In this document: positions 32,884-43,056 of the stretch, piece by piece
How positions within the stretch are numbered: position 1 is the stretch's first letter
Layout of the letters: the number at the start of each line of letters is the position of its first letter
Source: Streptomyces sp. PsTaAH-137
GTDB taxonomy: Bacteria > Actinomycetota > Actinomycetes > Streptomycetales > Streptomycetaceae
DNA: 64,000 nt
Direction: 5' to 3'
Assembly: GCF_003259365.1 (NCBI RefSeq)
Contig: NZ_QLLY01000003.1
Span: forward strand, 310,001 to 374,000
Program-made: the position numbers and the translations under genes
The notes under the pieces: model-generated
The model's input: the letters and a program-made list of their open reading frames with translations, nothing else
The model's database searches: none
What the model was told of the DNA's origin: nothing

Positions 32884-34052
32884 GGTTCCAGGTCTACCAC
32901 CGTCGCACCGTGCGCCCGCGCCTCCCGTTCCGCGCTCGCCCCCTGCCCCACCGCGGCGACGAGCCGGATGTGGCCGCGGGCGCACATCCGGGCGGCGAGC
33001 GCGGTGAGTTCGGTGCTCTGGACCGGGTCGAGGCCGCGGTCGAAGCCGTCCGCCGCGATGGTCAGGGTCTGATACGCCTCCGGCACCTCGGCCGCCGCGT
33101 CCACCTCCAGGACCTGGGGACCCGTGAGCAGGACGAGCGCGAGGGCGAGATATCTCAACTCGCCGTCCGCGAGCCGCTCGACCGGGGTTCGCAGGCCGTC
33201 GCCGCGGTCGATGAAGGCGCGGACCGAGCCGTCCCGTCCGGCCGGCTCGGCGTACACGTCGAGGACCGGTCCGGCGAGGCCCGCCCGGGCCGCGGCGACC
33301 AGCAGCGCGTGGCGGTTGCCGCACTCGCTGCGGGTGCGGCGCAGCACGGCCGCCAGATTGTCGCAGCCGCCCAGCAGCCGGTCCGCGCGGGACGGCGCCG
33401 GGGCCCGCATCCGGGCGGGGTCGGGGTCGCAGGCGAACGCCGAACGGAGCCCGACGACCACCTGTTCCGCCGCGGCGAGCACCTGGAGCTGTCCCTCGGT
33501 GCGCCCGGCGACGCGCAGCGGGAGCAGGGCCGTGCCGAGCAGGTCGTCGGGGAGCGGGCCCCGGGTCACCGGCACCGAACCGGCGGTGTGCCAGGCCGCC
33601 TGGACGTCGCGACGGCCCGGGTCGCGCAGGGCGGTCTCCAGGTAGACGACGCCGGGGCCCGTCAGCCGCTCGCCGACGATGCGCAGTTCGGGCTCGGCCT
33701 GGACGGCGAGGTCGAGCCGGACGGGTCCGACGGGCCCCTCGACGGTGCAGCCGATGCGGAAGCCGCGGCGGCGCTGGGCGTCGGGCCGCGCGCGCTCGGG
33801 GACGTGGGCCCGCGGGTCGGGGAACACCTCCGCCAGGTGCGCGCCGCCGCCGAGCCGGGCGAGGGCGTCGAGGGCCCGCAGCGCGCTGCTCTTGCCGCTG
33901 CCGCTGGGGCCGGTCAGCGCGGTGAAGGGGCCGAGGGGGACGGTGGCGCCGCGATGGCGGGCGAAGGCCGAGAGCCGCAGCTCGGTCATGCGCGGGCGGC
34001 CGGGGGACGCGCCGGGGGGTAACGGGGGCGCGCCCCGCTGGAGCACGGTCAT
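32880..34052 (-). CDS. AAA/SMC-like ATPase (AAA_21 type)
   Basis: The protein has up to 390 residues from ATG 34052; the core begins MTELRLSAFARHRGATVPLG at ATG 33989, which may be the real start, though neither has a good ribosome site. Walker A is [18 protein letters not shown] signature-like ADGELRYLALALVLLTGP precedes a Walker-B-type segment VLEVDAAAEVP, as in RecF/SMC-related single-chain ATPases. Catalytic Glu after the usual LLDE is not obvious (LEVDAA), so ATP hydrolysis may be unusual. It is coupled to the MazG-like gene. Confidence 0.75.
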   Translation of the reverse strand: MTVLQRGAPPLPPGASPGRPRMTELRLSAFARHRGATVPLGPFTALTGPSGSGKSSALRALDALARLGGGAHLAEVFPDPRAHVPERARPDAQRRRGFRIGCTVEGPVGPVRLDLAVQAEPELRIVGERLTGPGVVYLETALRDPGRRDVQAAWHTAGSVPVTRGPLPDDLLGTALLPLRVAGRTEGQLQVLAAAEQVVVGLRSAFACDPDPARMRAPAPSRADRLLGGCDNLAAVLRRTRSECGNRHALLVAAARAGLAGPVLDVYAEPAGRDGSVRAFIDRGDGLRTPVERLADGELRYLALALVLLTGPQVLEVDAAAEVPEAYQTLTIAADGFDRGLDPVQSTELTALAARMCARGHIRLVAAVGQGASAEREARAHGATVVDLEP

Positions 34053-34153
34053 GAGGTGAAAGTAGGCGGACCGGCACCGCAGAACCGTTCGTCCCCGGTG
34101 ACCTTCCTACGATCGAGCGATTATGCCGAACGCGATTGCCCGTCGACGGGCGG

Positions 34154-34540
34154 TCAGGACAGTGCGCCCGCGCCCGCCACGAGTCCCTGGACCTCGGTGC
34201 CGGGCGGGGCCAGCAGGAACACGTTGCGGTCGACGCGGTGCATGCCGCAGCCGAGGCCGAGCACGACGCCGCTGCTGAAGTCCAGGACCCGCTTGGCGAC
34301 TTCGGGCTCGGAGCCGCTCAGGTCGAGCAGGACCGGAATGCCGGACATGACGGTCTCGGCGACCTCGCGGGCGTCGCCGAAGACGTTCACCCGCAGCACC
34401 ACGAAGCGGCGGCGCGGTTCGGTGTCCACATCCGGCATCGCCCGATGGTCGACCGCCGACGGCCACTCGTTGCGGCTGCGCAGCGGTACGACCTGGGCGA
34501 GCCCTTCCCATTGTTCGTCGGTGACGTCGTGGCTGTTCAC
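34154..34540 (-). CDS. sflB: SepF-like protein, probably SflB
   Basis: GTG 34540 follows GGGTGGGGG; the frame extends to TTG 34585. From GTG the protein is 128 residues. The SepF core is clear: RRFVVLRVNVFGDAREVAETVM, then PVLLDLSGSEPEVAKRVLDF and SSGVVLGLGCGMHRVDRNVFLLAP. It lacks the long N-terminal linker of true SepF. Streptomycetes have SepF-like paralogues SflA and SflB that keep FtsZ and dynamin assembly in place during sporulation. I assign SflB from remembered S. coelicolor gene order around arcA, not from a database search. It acts at the membrane/division site. Confidence 0.7.
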   Translation of the reverse strand: MNSHDVTDEQWEGLAQVVPLRSRNEWPSAVDHRAMPDVDTEPRRRFVVLRVNVFGDAREVAETVMSGIPVLLDLSGSEPEVAKRVLDFSSGVVLGLGCGMHRVDRNVFLLAPPGTEVQGLVAGAGALS

Positions 34541-34643
34541 TGCCCCCACCCCGTCCGGGCTCGCACTGTTGTCTGCACCGACCAATTCTTACGTCATGTC
34601 ACCCGCTTGGCCCAACACCGACACGGCCCGGCGCCCCTGCCGG

Positions 34644-35990
34644 TCATGCCGCCAGGGCCACCGCGTCCACGGCCGGCCCCCGCAGTCCGCGCCGCGCGGT
34701 GACCAGGCTGGTGACCATGGTGGCCGCCCCCGCAATGGCCACGACCGTGATCCAGATGCCGAGGCCCCGGTCGGGGAGGAGCCCGTCGGTGCGTACGGAG
34801 GTGAACGGAAGGAGGCCGGCGAGTGCGGCGAGTGTGCCGAAGAACACTCCGGTGACGGTGAGGACGGCGCCTTCCACCGCGACGGTTCCCAGGATCTGCG
34901 CGGGGGTCGCGCCGGCGAGGCGCTGCTGCCCGAACTCCCGTACCCGGGCGGCCGTGGCCGCGTACAGCGAGTTGATCAGCATGACGCAGGCGAACACGAC
35001 GATGATGCCGACCACGGTCAGGTTGAGCGTCTCAAGGTTCTTGTCCTCTATTGACTTGGTCAACCCCGATGCCTTGATCGCGTCGCTCTCGACGGCCTGC
35101 ATGTACAGCGTCGCGGTGGCCATGGCGGTGAAGAGGATCAACGGGACGAGGACGCCCGACAGTTGGGAAGCGCGCTGCCGGAGGTTCCGTACGGCCAGGT
35201 AGCCGCTCGGTCCCGTGAGAGCGGTCAGGAGCGGTTCGGCCCTGCCGAGGACGGAGCGCAGCAGGCCGGTCGAGACGAGGGCGAGGCCCACGGAGAGGAG
35301 GATCGCGCCGTAGGCGGGCGCGGCCATGAGGGCGGCGTCCGTGGCCTTCATCGCGTACGTGGAACAGACGGACACGGAGCCGAGGACGAGCGCCGCCCAG
35401 GACATGAACGCCCTTGTCCTGCGCCTGCCGTGCCGGATTCCGGCCGCTTCCCCGGTGACCCGGCGGACGGCCAGGAACGCGGCGCCCGCGGCGGCGACGA
35501 GGGTGACGCCGACGCCCGACAGAAGGGCGATCGGCCCGAAGGAGTAGTCCACGGAGCCGGTGACCTGGCCGCTGTCCTTGAACACGCCGAGCAGGACGGC
35601 ACCGCCGAGCGCGGCGGGGCCGACGGCCAGGAGGACCCCGGTGAGGGCGACAGCGACCGACTCGCCGACGACCATGCGCTTGATCTGCCCCGGGGTCGCG
35701 CCGGCGGTGCGCAACAGGTTGATCTCGTCCGTACGTTGACGGACGTTGACCGTCAACGTCGAGGCGACGGCGAAGAAGACGAGCAGGGTGCCGTAGCCGC
35801 CGACGACGCTCGCCGCGGTGGTCAGGGTGTCCGCGCTGGTGCTGTCGACGCCGCTGCCCGCCGCCGTGTCGTGCATGGCGTTGAACGTCATGATGATCGC
35901 CGCGCCGAGGAACGCGGACAGCAGCGTCGCGAGGAAGCGGCCGGGGCGCTGTCGGACGGAGCGGGCCGCGAGGCCGAGTGTCGTGACCAT
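34644..35990 (-). CDS. FtsX-type ABC transporter permease
   Basis: The 448-residue membrane protein has paired FtsX domains. TM1 is near [18 protein letters not shown], and [20 protein letters not shown] followed by [21 protein letters not shown] is the FtsX coupling region. The same pattern returns near the C-terminus ([20 protein letters not shown]). It starts 3 bp after the ATPase stop. The pair is of the MacB/LolCD class, used for peptide or antibiotic export or resistance; the substrate is unknown. About eight membrane segments are expected. Confidence 0.86.
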   Translation of the reverse strand: MVTTLGLAARSVRQRPGRFLATLLSAFLGAAIIMTFNAMHDTAAGSGVDSTSADTLTTAASVVGGYGTLLVFFAVASTLTVNVRQRTDEINLLRTAGATPGQIKRMVVGESVAVALTGVLLAVGPAALGGAVLLGVFKDSGQVTGSVDYSFGPIALLSGVGVTLVAAAGAAFLAVRRVTGEAAGIRHGRRRTRAFMSWAALVLGSVSVCSTYAMKATDAALMAAPAYGAILLSVGLALVSTGLLRSVLGRAEPLLTALTGPSGYLAVRNLRQRASQLSGVLVPLILFTAMATATLYMQAVESDAIKASGLTKSIEDKNLETLNLTVVGIIVVFACVMLINSLYAATAARVREFGQQRLAGATPAQILGTVAVEGAVLTVTGVFFGTLAALAGLLPFTSVRTDGLLPDRGLGIWITVVAIAGAATMVTSLVTARRGLRGPAVDAVALAA

Positions 35991-35993
35991 CGC

Positions 35994-36812
35994 TCACACC
36001 CCCGTCGGCACGTCGTCGCCGAGGTGGGCGAGGCGTTCGGCGACCGCGTCGGCCGTGGGCGCCTTCAGATGTCCGGCGAGCCGGCCGTCCGCGAGGAACT
36101 GGACGGCGTCGGCGTACGACGCGGCGACCGGGTCGTGGGTCACCATGACGACCGTCCTGCCGTGGGTGCGCACCGCGTCCCTGAGCAGGCCGAGGACGTC
36201 ACGGGCGCTGCGGGTGTCGAGGGCGCCGGTCGGCTCGTCCGCGAAGATCACCGACGGTTCGGTGACCAGGGCACGGGCGATCGCCACGCGCTGGCGCTGG
36301 CCGCCTGAGAGCTGGTCGGGACGGTGGCCGAGCCGGTCGCCGAGGCCGACGGCGGCGAGGGTCCGCTCGACCCGGGCCCGGTCCACGCGCCGGCCCGCGA
36401 GCTTCAGCGGCAGGATCGTGTTCTGGGCGACGGTGAGCGTCGGCAGCAGGTTGTACTGCTGGAAGACGAAGCTGATGCGGGTGCGGCGGAACCGGGTGAG
36501 CGCGGCCTCGCCGCGCGGCGGCTTCGCCGAGTCCGTCATCTCCTCGCCGTCGACCACGACCAGGCCCTGGTCGGGGCGGTCGAGTCCGGCGGCGCAGTGC
36601 AGCAACGTGGACTTGCCGGAGCCGGAGGGGCCCATCACGGCCGTGAAGGTGCCGGCGGGGAGGGAGAGGGTGATGTCGTCGAGGGCCCGGATCGCGGTGC
36701 CCTCACCGGCTCCGCTCTCCCGGGTGCCGTACGTCTTGGTGACCCTCACCAGGCGGAGCGCCTCGGTGCGGTGAGGCGCCTCTGCCTGTGGGTGAGCGTG
36801 TGGCTGTCGCAT
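35994..36812 (-). CDS. ABC transporter ATP-binding protein (MacB/LolD type)
   Basis: ATG 36812 with GAGGGG upstream gives 272 residues. Walker [11 protein letters not shown]-loop [12 protein letters not shown], signature [15 protein letters not shown] and Walker [13 protein letters not shown] are all intact. [14 protein letters not shown] and DEPTGALD are characteristic of the LolD/MacB family that partners FtsX permeases. On the - strand the -10-like TAGCGT near 36870 precedes it. The pair forms a two-gene operon. Confidence 0.9.
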   Translation of the reverse strand: MRQPHAHPQAEAPHRTEALRLVRVTKTYGTRESGAGEGTAIRALDDITLSLPAGTFTAVMGPSGSGKSTLLHCAAGLDRPDQGLVVVDGEEMTDSAKPPRGEAALTRFRRTRISFVFQQYNLLPTLTVAQNTILPLKLAGRRVDRARVERTLAAVGLGDRLGHRPDQLSGGQRQRVAIARALVTEPSVIFADEPTGALDTRSARDVLGLLRDAVRTHGRTVVMVTHDPVAASYADAVQFLADGRLAGHLKAPTADAVAERLAHLGDDVPTGV

Positions 36813-36955
36813 GGCGGCCGATCCCCTCGTCCGGCGCTCGCGCGCCTCGTCGTCGATGCCTTCGACGCTAGGGACGGCGGGCGGCGGGGGCACTGGGCGT
36901 ACGGCCCGGACCGGGGTGGTGCCGAGTACACCCCTGTAGGTGAGGGCAGCCCTAG

Positions 36956-37154
36956 GGCCTGTCTCCCAGATCCCTCCGTCCGCCCGAAGGGCGGACCCTG
37001 CGGCGTCTGGTGCGTGCTCTAGGGGGTCCCCCCGGCCGAAGGCTGGGGGAGCGCCGGGTGCGAGGCCTCGTACTGGGCGTACTCGGCCTTGTGCCCGGTG
37101 CGGCGAGAGCGCGTGCCAGGCGTCGCGGGGCAGGAGGGATCTGGGAGACAGGCC
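36956..37154. mobile_element. 199-bp MITE with 22-bp terminal inverted repeats and CTAG target duplication
   Basis: The ends at 36956-36977 and 37133-37154 are perfect 22-bp inverted repeats beginning GGCCTGTCTCCCAGATCC. Both sides are flanked by CTAG (36952-36955 and 37155-37158); with one further matching base each way the identity spans 27 bp. The interior has no transposase frame and carries hairpins (GGGGGTCCCCCC, CGCCCGAAGGGCG). A 4-bp CTAG duplication is the habit of IS5-group elements, so this looks like a non-autonomous derivative. The right CTAG contains the stop codon of the adjacent ABC gene. Confidence 0.75.
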
Positions 37155-37970
<816 letters not shown>

Positions 37971-38043
37971 GATGCCTCCCGATTCCTCGCTGACCGACGG
38001 AGACTAGCTGCAAGCACCACATATCCGCCGGGGCGTCCGAGGT

Positions 38044-38097
38044 GTGGACGAGGTGTGGACCCGGCCGGTGGACGGGCGGGTCCACCGGTCGGTGGAC
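38044..38097. promoter_or_regulatory. GTGGAC repeat array and 18-bp palindrome before the MMPL gene
   Basis: GTGGAC occurs at 38044, 38055, 38068 and 38092. The last is the right arm of GTCCACCG-GT-CGGTGGAC (38080-38097), a perfect palindrome of 8-bp arms. The array lies 50-100 bp before the MMPL start. LuxR-type response regulators such as the one two genes downstream bind repeats of this kind, so autoregulation is plausible. Confidence 0.55.
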
Positions 38098-38147
38098 GGC
38101 AGGTTCAACCGGCCGCCGCTGCCGGTGGCGCACCCCTTCCGAGCAGC

Positions 38148-40328
38148 ATGGACGTCATGACCAACTACCCAGTGAGAATGGCTCGTTGGAGCGCGGGACA
38201 TCCGTGGCGCGCGATCGCCGGATGGTTCCTCTTCGTCGTCCTCTGCCTCGGCGCCGGCATCGCCGCCGGGTCGAACCCCGCCACGTCCGCCGACTTCGGT
38301 GTCGGTGAGGCCGGCCGCGCCGAGGCGATCGCCCGGGAGGGCGGGCTCGCGCAGCGGCCCGTCGAGCGGGTGCTGATCGAGAACCGGTCCGGAGCCCAGG
38401 GCCTGGACCGGACCGAGGGCGCCGCCGTCGCCGCGGACGTCACCCGCCGGATGCGCGCGCTGCCCGAGGTGCGGTCCGTGGCCGCGCCCGTGTGGTCGAA
38501 GGACGGCCGGGCCGTGCGCGTCGACGTCACGATGAAGGGCGCCGAACTCGACGGCAAGAAGCACGTCGACCCGCTGCGCGCGCAGACCGCGCAGGTCCAG
38601 AAGGCGCATCCGGGGCTGCGGGTCGAGGAGACCGGCGGCCCGTCCATCAGTCAGGGCGTCGACAAGCTGCGCGGGAGTGATCTGTCCCGTACCGAGATGA
38701 TCGCGCTGCCCATCACCCTGCTCACGCTGCTGCTCGTGTTCCGGTCGGTGGCGATGGCGACCGTGCCGCTGCTGCTCGCGCTGTCGTCGATCGTGGCGTC
38801 GGTGGGCCTGTCGATGCTGGCCTCGCACGTCTTCCCGGACGCGGGCGTCGGCACCAACATCATCCTGCTGATCGGGCTCGCCGTCGGCGTCGACTACACC
38901 CTCTTCTACCTGAAACGGGAACGGGAGGAACGGGCCCGCGCCCAGGGGACGTTGAGCTCGCGGGCGCTGGTCGAGCTGGCCGCCGCCACGTCGGGGCGGG
39001 CCGTGGTCCTGTCCGGTCTCGCCGTCGCCGTCTCCAGCGCCACGCTCTATCTCGCCGACGACGTGATCTTTTCCTCGATCGCCACCGCCGCGATCGTGGT
39101 GACGCTGGTCGCCGTGGTCAGCTCGCTGACCGTGCTGCCCGCGCTGCTGGCCACGCTGGGGGCGCGGGCCGAGCGCCGCGCCGCCCGGCGGAACAAGCCG
39201 CCGGCCGCCCCGAAGCCCGTACGGCACAACGCCCTGCTGCGTCTCACCGCGCGGCGCCCCGCCGCCGTACTGGCCGTCGCGACCGTCGCGCTGCTGGCCC
39301 TGGCCGCGCCGCTGCTCGGCATGCGGCTCACCGACATGGGCCGGGAGACGCACTCGCGGCAGGTGCAGTCGATGCACACCTTCGACCGGCTCAACGCGGC
39401 GTTCCCCGAGGTCAAGGCCGCGCACCAGGTCGTCGTACGGGCGTCGGCCGACCGTGCCGACGAGGTGGCGGCAGCCCTGCGTGCCCTGGCCGCCGAGGCG
39501 AAGGACGACCCGGGCATGAACGGCACGTCCACCCTGCGCACCTCCGCCGACCACCGCGTCAGCTCACTCGACCTGCCCGTCCCGCACTACGTCAGCACCG
39601 GGCCGGCGCAGGACTCCCTGGAGCGGCTGCGGGACCGATATCTCCCGGACACCGTGGGCAAGTTGGGGGTGGAGGCGGCCGTCACCGGGGACGTGGCGCG
39701 CTATGCCGACTATCCGGAGCACCAGAAGCAGAAACTGCCGCTGATCATCGGCGCGCTGCTGCTCGTGACGTTCGCGATGACGGTCTGGGCGTTCCGGTCC
39801 GTGGTGCTCGGGGTGATCGGTGTCGTGCTGAATCTGCTGTCGGCGGGCGCCTCGCTCGGCGTACTGACCCTTGTCTTCCAGGGGAGTTGGGCCGAGGGGC
39901 TGCTCGACTTCGACTCGACGGGGACGATCGGTTCGCGCGTGCCGCTGTTCCTGTTCGTGATCCTCTTCGGGCTCTCCATGGACTACCAGGTGTTCGTGAT
40001 CAGCCGGATCCGGGAGGGCGTGCGGCGCGGGGTGCCGGCCCGGCAGGCGGTGCTCGACGGGGTGGGGAGTTCGGCGGGGGTGGTGACCAGCGCGGCGTTC
40101 GTGATGGTGACCGTGTTCGCGAGCTTCGTGTCGCTGCACTTCATCGAGATGAAGCAGATCGGGTTCAGCCTCGCCGTGGCGGTGCTGCTCGACGCGTTCG
40201 TGATCCGGGTGCTGATCCTGCCCGCGCTCATGCTGCTGCTGGGCGACCGGAGTTGGTGGCCCTCGCGCGGGGCGCGGAAGGCTTCGCCGGAGACCGAGGC
40301 ACCCCGGTCACTGATGAACGTAGGCTGA
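38148..40328 (+). CDS. MMPL/RND-family exporter
   Basis: Two nearby ATGs (38148 and 38157) are possible; I take the first, 726 residues. The order is one helix (AIAGWFLFVVLCLGAGIAAG), a large extracytoplasmic loop, five to six helices, and a repeat of this plan. The second half carries LFLFVILFGLSMDYQVFVIS, the MMPL signature with the Asp used in proton coupling. An equivalent segment LIGLAVGVDYTLFYLKR marks the first half. Its size matches ActII-3-type antibiotic exporters. A two-component pair follows 4 bp later, suggesting induction by its substrate or by membrane stress. Confidence 0.88.
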   Translation: MDVMTNYPVRMARWSAGHPWRAIAGWFLFVVLCLGAGIAAGSNPATSADFGVGEAGRAEAIAREGGLAQRPVERVLIENRSGAQGLDRTEGAAVAADVTRRMRALPEVRSVAAPVWSKDGRAVRVDVTMKGAELDGKKHVDPLRAQTAQVQKAHPGLRVEETGGPSISQGVDKLRGSDLSRTEMIALPITLLTLLLVFRSVAMATVPLLLALSSIVASVGLSMLASHVFPDAGVGTNIILLIGLAVGVDYTLFYLKREREERARAQGTLSSRALVELAAATSGRAVVLSGLAVAVSSATLYLADDVIFSSIATAAIVVTLVAVVSSLTVLPALLATLGARAERRAARRNKPPAAPKPVRHNALLRLTARRPAAVLAVATVALLALAAPLLGMRLTDMGRETHSRQVQSMHTFDRLNAAFPEVKAAHQVVVRASADRADEVAAALRALAAEAKDDPGMNGTSTLRTSADHRVSSLDLPVPHYVSTGPAQDSLERLRDRYLPDTVGKLGVEAAVTGDVARYADYPEHQKQKLPLIIGALLLVTFAMTVWAFRSVVLGVIGVVLNLLSAGASLGVLTLVFQGSWAEGLLDFDSTGTIGSRVPLFLFVILFGLSMDYQVFVISRIREGVRRGVPARQAVLDGVGSSAGVVTSAAFVMVTVFASFVSLHFIEMKQIGFSLAVAVLLDAFVIRVLILPALMLLLGDRSWWPSRGARKASPETEAPRSLMNVG
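40321..40326 (+). promoter_or_regulatory. Possible internal leaderless promoter, TAGGCT
   Basis: TAGGCT overlaps the MMPL stop region and lies 6 nt before ATG 40333 of the sensor kinase. The same spacing (TAGGCT, 6 nt, ATG) occurs before the LysR gene at 23738. The kinase lacks a ribosome site, consistent with a leaderless transcript separate from the MMPL message. Confidence 0.35.
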
Positions 40329-40332
40329 AACG

Positions 40333-41574
40333 ATGTTGCAACGACCGCGGCGCGGCGACCCGTTTTGGATCTGGTTCCTGCACTCCTGGGACCTGTTCTC
40401 CTGGGCGATCCTCGGACTGCTGGCCCTGCTCACCGTCCTGGGTGACGCTCCCACGGGAGCGCGGTACGGGTCGCTCGCGCTGCTGGTCGCCCTCGGCTGC
40501 GCGGGCGCCGCGGTCCACCGCTGGGGGCGCGAGGAGCCCGTGGGCGGATACGCCTACCTGGGACTGCTGATCGTCTCCCTGGGCGTCCTGGCCTATCTGC
40601 GCGACGGGTTCGGCGTGCTGTTCGCCGTGGCACTCGCCCAGTTCGTGGTGTACGCGGACAGCCGGCGGGGCGCCCTGGTCAGCAGCGCGCTCGGGGGCGT
40701 CGCCATCACACTGGGCGGTGTGCTGCGGGAGGGCTGGGGCGGGGAGGCGCTGACCCGCAACGGCATCTCGACCGCGGGCGTGTACGCGGCGGCCGTGCTG
40801 ATCACGACGCTGACCCCGCGCGCCCTGGAAGTACGCGACGAGCGGGCCCGCCTCCGGGACGAACTGGCCAGCACCCAGGAGGAGTTGTCCGAGGCGCTGC
40901 GCCGCGAGGGCGCCGCCGCGGAGCGGGAGCGGATGGCCCGCGAGATCCACGACACGCTCGCACAGGGCTTCGCCTCGATCATCGTGCTCGCGGAGGCGGC
41001 ACGGTCCGGCATCGACAGCCAACCGGTGCGTACGGCACAGCAGTTGACCTCGATCGAGCAGACCGCCCGGGAGAACCTGGCGGAGGCGCGGGCGCTGGTC
41101 GGCTCGACACCGCCGGCCGGGGCGGTGCGGGGGTCGGTGGCCGGGGCGCTGCGCCGCACGCTCGACCGGTTCGCCGAGGACACCGGTCTGGCCGTGGAGG
41201 CCGAGCTGCCGGACGGCCTGGACTGCGACCAGCAGACGCGGATCGCGCTGCTGCGCTGCACCCAGGAGTCCCTGGCGAACGTCCGCAAGCACGCCGGCGC
41301 GTCGACCGTCGTGGTGATCCTCTCCCCCGGCCCGTACGGCATCGAGCTGGAGATCACCGACGACGGGCAGGGCTTCGACGTCGGCGCGGCGCGCGGCTTC
41401 GGGCTCGACGGGATGCGCAAGCGGCTCGCCGAGCTCGGCGGTGAGCTGACCGTCACCAGTTCGCTCGGGGACGGCACCCGGATCCTCGCGTTCCTGCCCC
41501 TCGCTCCTCCCGCCCCTCCCTCCCCTCCTGCTTCTCCCGCTTCTCCCGCTCACGACGTCAAGGAGTCCGCATGA
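40333..41574 (+). CDS. Sensor histidine kinase (HisKA_3, DesK/NarL-partner type)
   Basis: The 413-residue protein has about six N-terminal membrane helices (WAILGLLALLTVLGD to VYAAAVLITTL). A HisKA_3 dimerisation helix follows with phospho-acceptor His in REIHDTLAQGFASI, then an ATPase domain (ECTQ-type N-box segment LANVRKHAGAS, G1 EITDDGQGFD, G2 GFGLDGMRKRL). The membrane sensor has no large external loop, so it probably senses the membrane itself or a lipophilic drug. The stop overlaps the regulator start (ATGA). The Pro/Ser-rich end (APPAPPSPPASPASPAH) is a low-complexity tail. Confidence 0.9.
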   Translation: MLQRPRRGDPFWIWFLHSWDLFSWAILGLLALLTVLGDAPTGARYGSLALLVALGCAGAAVHRWGREEPVGGYAYLGLLIVSLGVLAYLRDGFGVLFAVALAQFVVYADSRRGALVSSALGGVAITLGGVLREGWGGEALTRNGISTAGVYAAAVLITTLTPRALEVRDERARLRDELASTQEELSEALRREGAAAERERMAREIHDTLAQGFASIIVLAEAARSGIDSQPVRTAQQLTSIEQTARENLAEARALVGSTPPAGAVRGSVAGALRRTLDRFAEDTGLAVEAELPDGLDCDQQTRIALLRCTQESLANVRKHAGASTVVVILSPGPYGIELEITDDGQGFDVGAARGFGLDGMRKRLAELGGELTVTSSLGDGTRILAFLPLAPPAPPSPPASPASPAHDVKESA

Positions 41575-42248
41575 CCGGCCGGCAGCAGCAGGACGAGCAG
41601 GACAGGGCACTGCGCGTCGTGGTGGTTGACGACCACACCGTGATGCGGGCGGGCGTCGTCGCGCTGCTCCTGCCCGAGCCCGGGATCGAGGTCGTCGGCG
41701 AGGCGGGCGACGGGCGGGAGGGCGTCGAGCTGGTCGAGCGGCTCGCCCCGGACGTGGCCCTGCTCGATCTGCGGATGCCGGTCCTGGACGGGGTCGCGGC
41801 GACCCGGCGGATCGTCGCGGGGCCCGCCGCGACCCGGGTGCTGATCCTGACGACGTACGACACGGACACCGAGATCGAGCACGCGGTGGAGGCCGGCGCG
41901 ATCGGCTATCTCCTCAAGGACACCTCGCGGGAGCAGCTCGTCGACGCCATCCGGTCGGCGGCGCGCGGGGAGACGGTGCTCGCGCCGCGGGTCGCGCAGA
42001 AGCTCGTCGCGAAGATGCGCCGCCCGACGCAGGCCGCGCTCACCTCGCGCGAGGTCGATGTGCTCCGGGCCGTGGCGGACGGGCTGTCCAACGCGGACAT
42101 CGGGCGGCGGCTGGTCATCGGGGAGGCGACCGTGAAGACGCATCTGCTGCGGGTGTTCGCGAAACTGGATGTGAGCGACCGGACGCGGGCGGTGGTCGTC
42201 GCCATGGAGCGCGGGTTGCTGGAGCCGTCGGGCGGGGGTGCGCCGTAG
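41571..42248 (+). CDS. NarL/LuxR-family response regulator
   Basis: The 225-residue protein has a receiver domain with VVVVDDHTVMRAG and phospho-Asp in VALLDLRMPVLDG, Lys in YLLKDTSREQ, and a C-terminal LuxR HTH (LTSREVDVLRAVADGLSNAD, then VIGEATVKTHLLRVFAKLDV). It is co-translated with the kinase. It is likely to bind the GTGGAC/palindrome array in front of the MMPL gene. A repeat element follows as probable terminator. Confidence 0.92.
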   Translation: MTGRQQQDEQDRALRVVVVDDHTVMRAGVVALLLPEPGIEVVGEAGDGREGVELVERLAPDVALLDLRMPVLDGVAATRRIVAGPAATRVLILTTYDTDTEIEHAVEAGAIGYLLKDTSREQLVDAIRSAARGETVLAPRVAQKLVAKMRRPTQAALTSREVDVLRAVADGLSNADIGRRLVIGEATVKTHLLRVFAKLDVSDRTRAVVVAMERGLLEPSGGGAP

Positions 42249-42280
42249 AGAGCGCGCCACAGGGGGGGGCGGGTGCGTTG

Positions 42281-42380
42281 CCGGGTGCGGGGTTCGTCGT
42301 GGCTGGTCGCACAGTTCCCCGTGCCCCTGGAGCGAGCCGCGCTCGCCCGGGGGACCGCGCCTCCGCACACCCGCACCCGG
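42281..42380. repeat. REP-like repeat within a 100-bp inverted-repeat element
   Basis: CGTCGTGGCTGGTCGCACAG at 42296 and following belongs to the same family as the 26013 cluster. The outer arms CCGGGTGCGGG (42281-42291) and CCCGCACCCGG (42370-42380) are perfect 11-bp complements, so the whole element can fold. It lies between the response regulator and the HAD gene, both rightward, and probably ends the first transcript. Confidence 0.65.
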
Positions 42381-42417
42381 CCGGAGCTCATACGTCACGG
42401 CGTGCTATCCAAGGGCT

Positions 42418-43056
42418 GTGAAGATCTCGTCCCGGCCCGACCGCCCCTTCGACGCCGTGCTCTGCGATGTCGACAATGTGATCCGCTTCTACGACAGCGG
42501 TCCCCTCGCCGAGCTGGAGCGGGCCGCCGGACTGGCGGAGGGGAGCACCGCGCGGGTGGCGTTCGCGCCGGAGGTGGACCTGCCGCTGATGCGCGGGGAG
42601 ATCGGGCTCGGGCAGTGGGTGGAGTCCATCGTCGCCGGGTTCGCCGGGCGGGTGCCGCGGGAGCGGGCGCGGGAGCTGGGCCGGGCGCTCGCCGACTCGC
42701 CGTTCCGGGCGGACGCGGAGATCGTGGCCCTGCTGCGCCGGGTGCGGGCGGCGGGGGTGCCGCTGGTCCTGGTGACGAACGCGACGGTGCGCCTGGAGGA
42801 CGATCTCGCGGAGATGGGCCTGACCGGGCTGGCGGACCACGTGGTCAGCAGCGCCCGGCTCGGCGTGGTCAAGCCGGACCGGAAGATCTACGAGATCGCC
42901 GCGTCCCTCGTGGACGCCTCCTTCGACCGGTGCCTGTTTGTCGACGACACCGAGGAGAACGTCGAGGCCGCGCTCGCGCTCGGGATGACCGGCGTCGTCT
43001 ACCGCGAACTCGCCGACCTGAAGGCCGCGTTGGGTGCGCACCCCGCCCTCAGCTGA
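42418..43056 (+). CDS. HAD-superfamily hydrolase
   Basis: GTG 42418 with AAGGG close upstream gives 212 residues. HAD motifs are in order: nucleophile DVDN in AVLCDVDNVIRFYD, motif II VLVTNAT, Lys in GVVKPDRKIYEIA and acid pair FVDDTEENVEAA. The cap is small and helical, as in subclass I phosphatases/dehalogenase-like proteins. Substrate is unknown. Its last 8 bp overlap the 3' end of the convergent kdpE gene. Confidence 0.87.
   Translation: MKISSRPDRPFDAVLCDVDNVIRFYDSGPLAELERAAGLAEGSTARVAFAPEVDLPLMRGEIGLGQWVESIVAGFAGRVPRERARELGRALADSPFRADAEIVALLRRVRAAGVPLVLVTNATVRLEDDLAEMGLTGLADHVVSSARLGVVKPDRKIYEIAASLVDASFDRCLFVDDTEENVEAALALGMTGVVYRELADLKAALGAHPALS

Noticed and set aside
36956..37154. Complete insertion sequence
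   Set aside because: Only 199 bp and no transposase; it is a MITE-type remnant or derivative.
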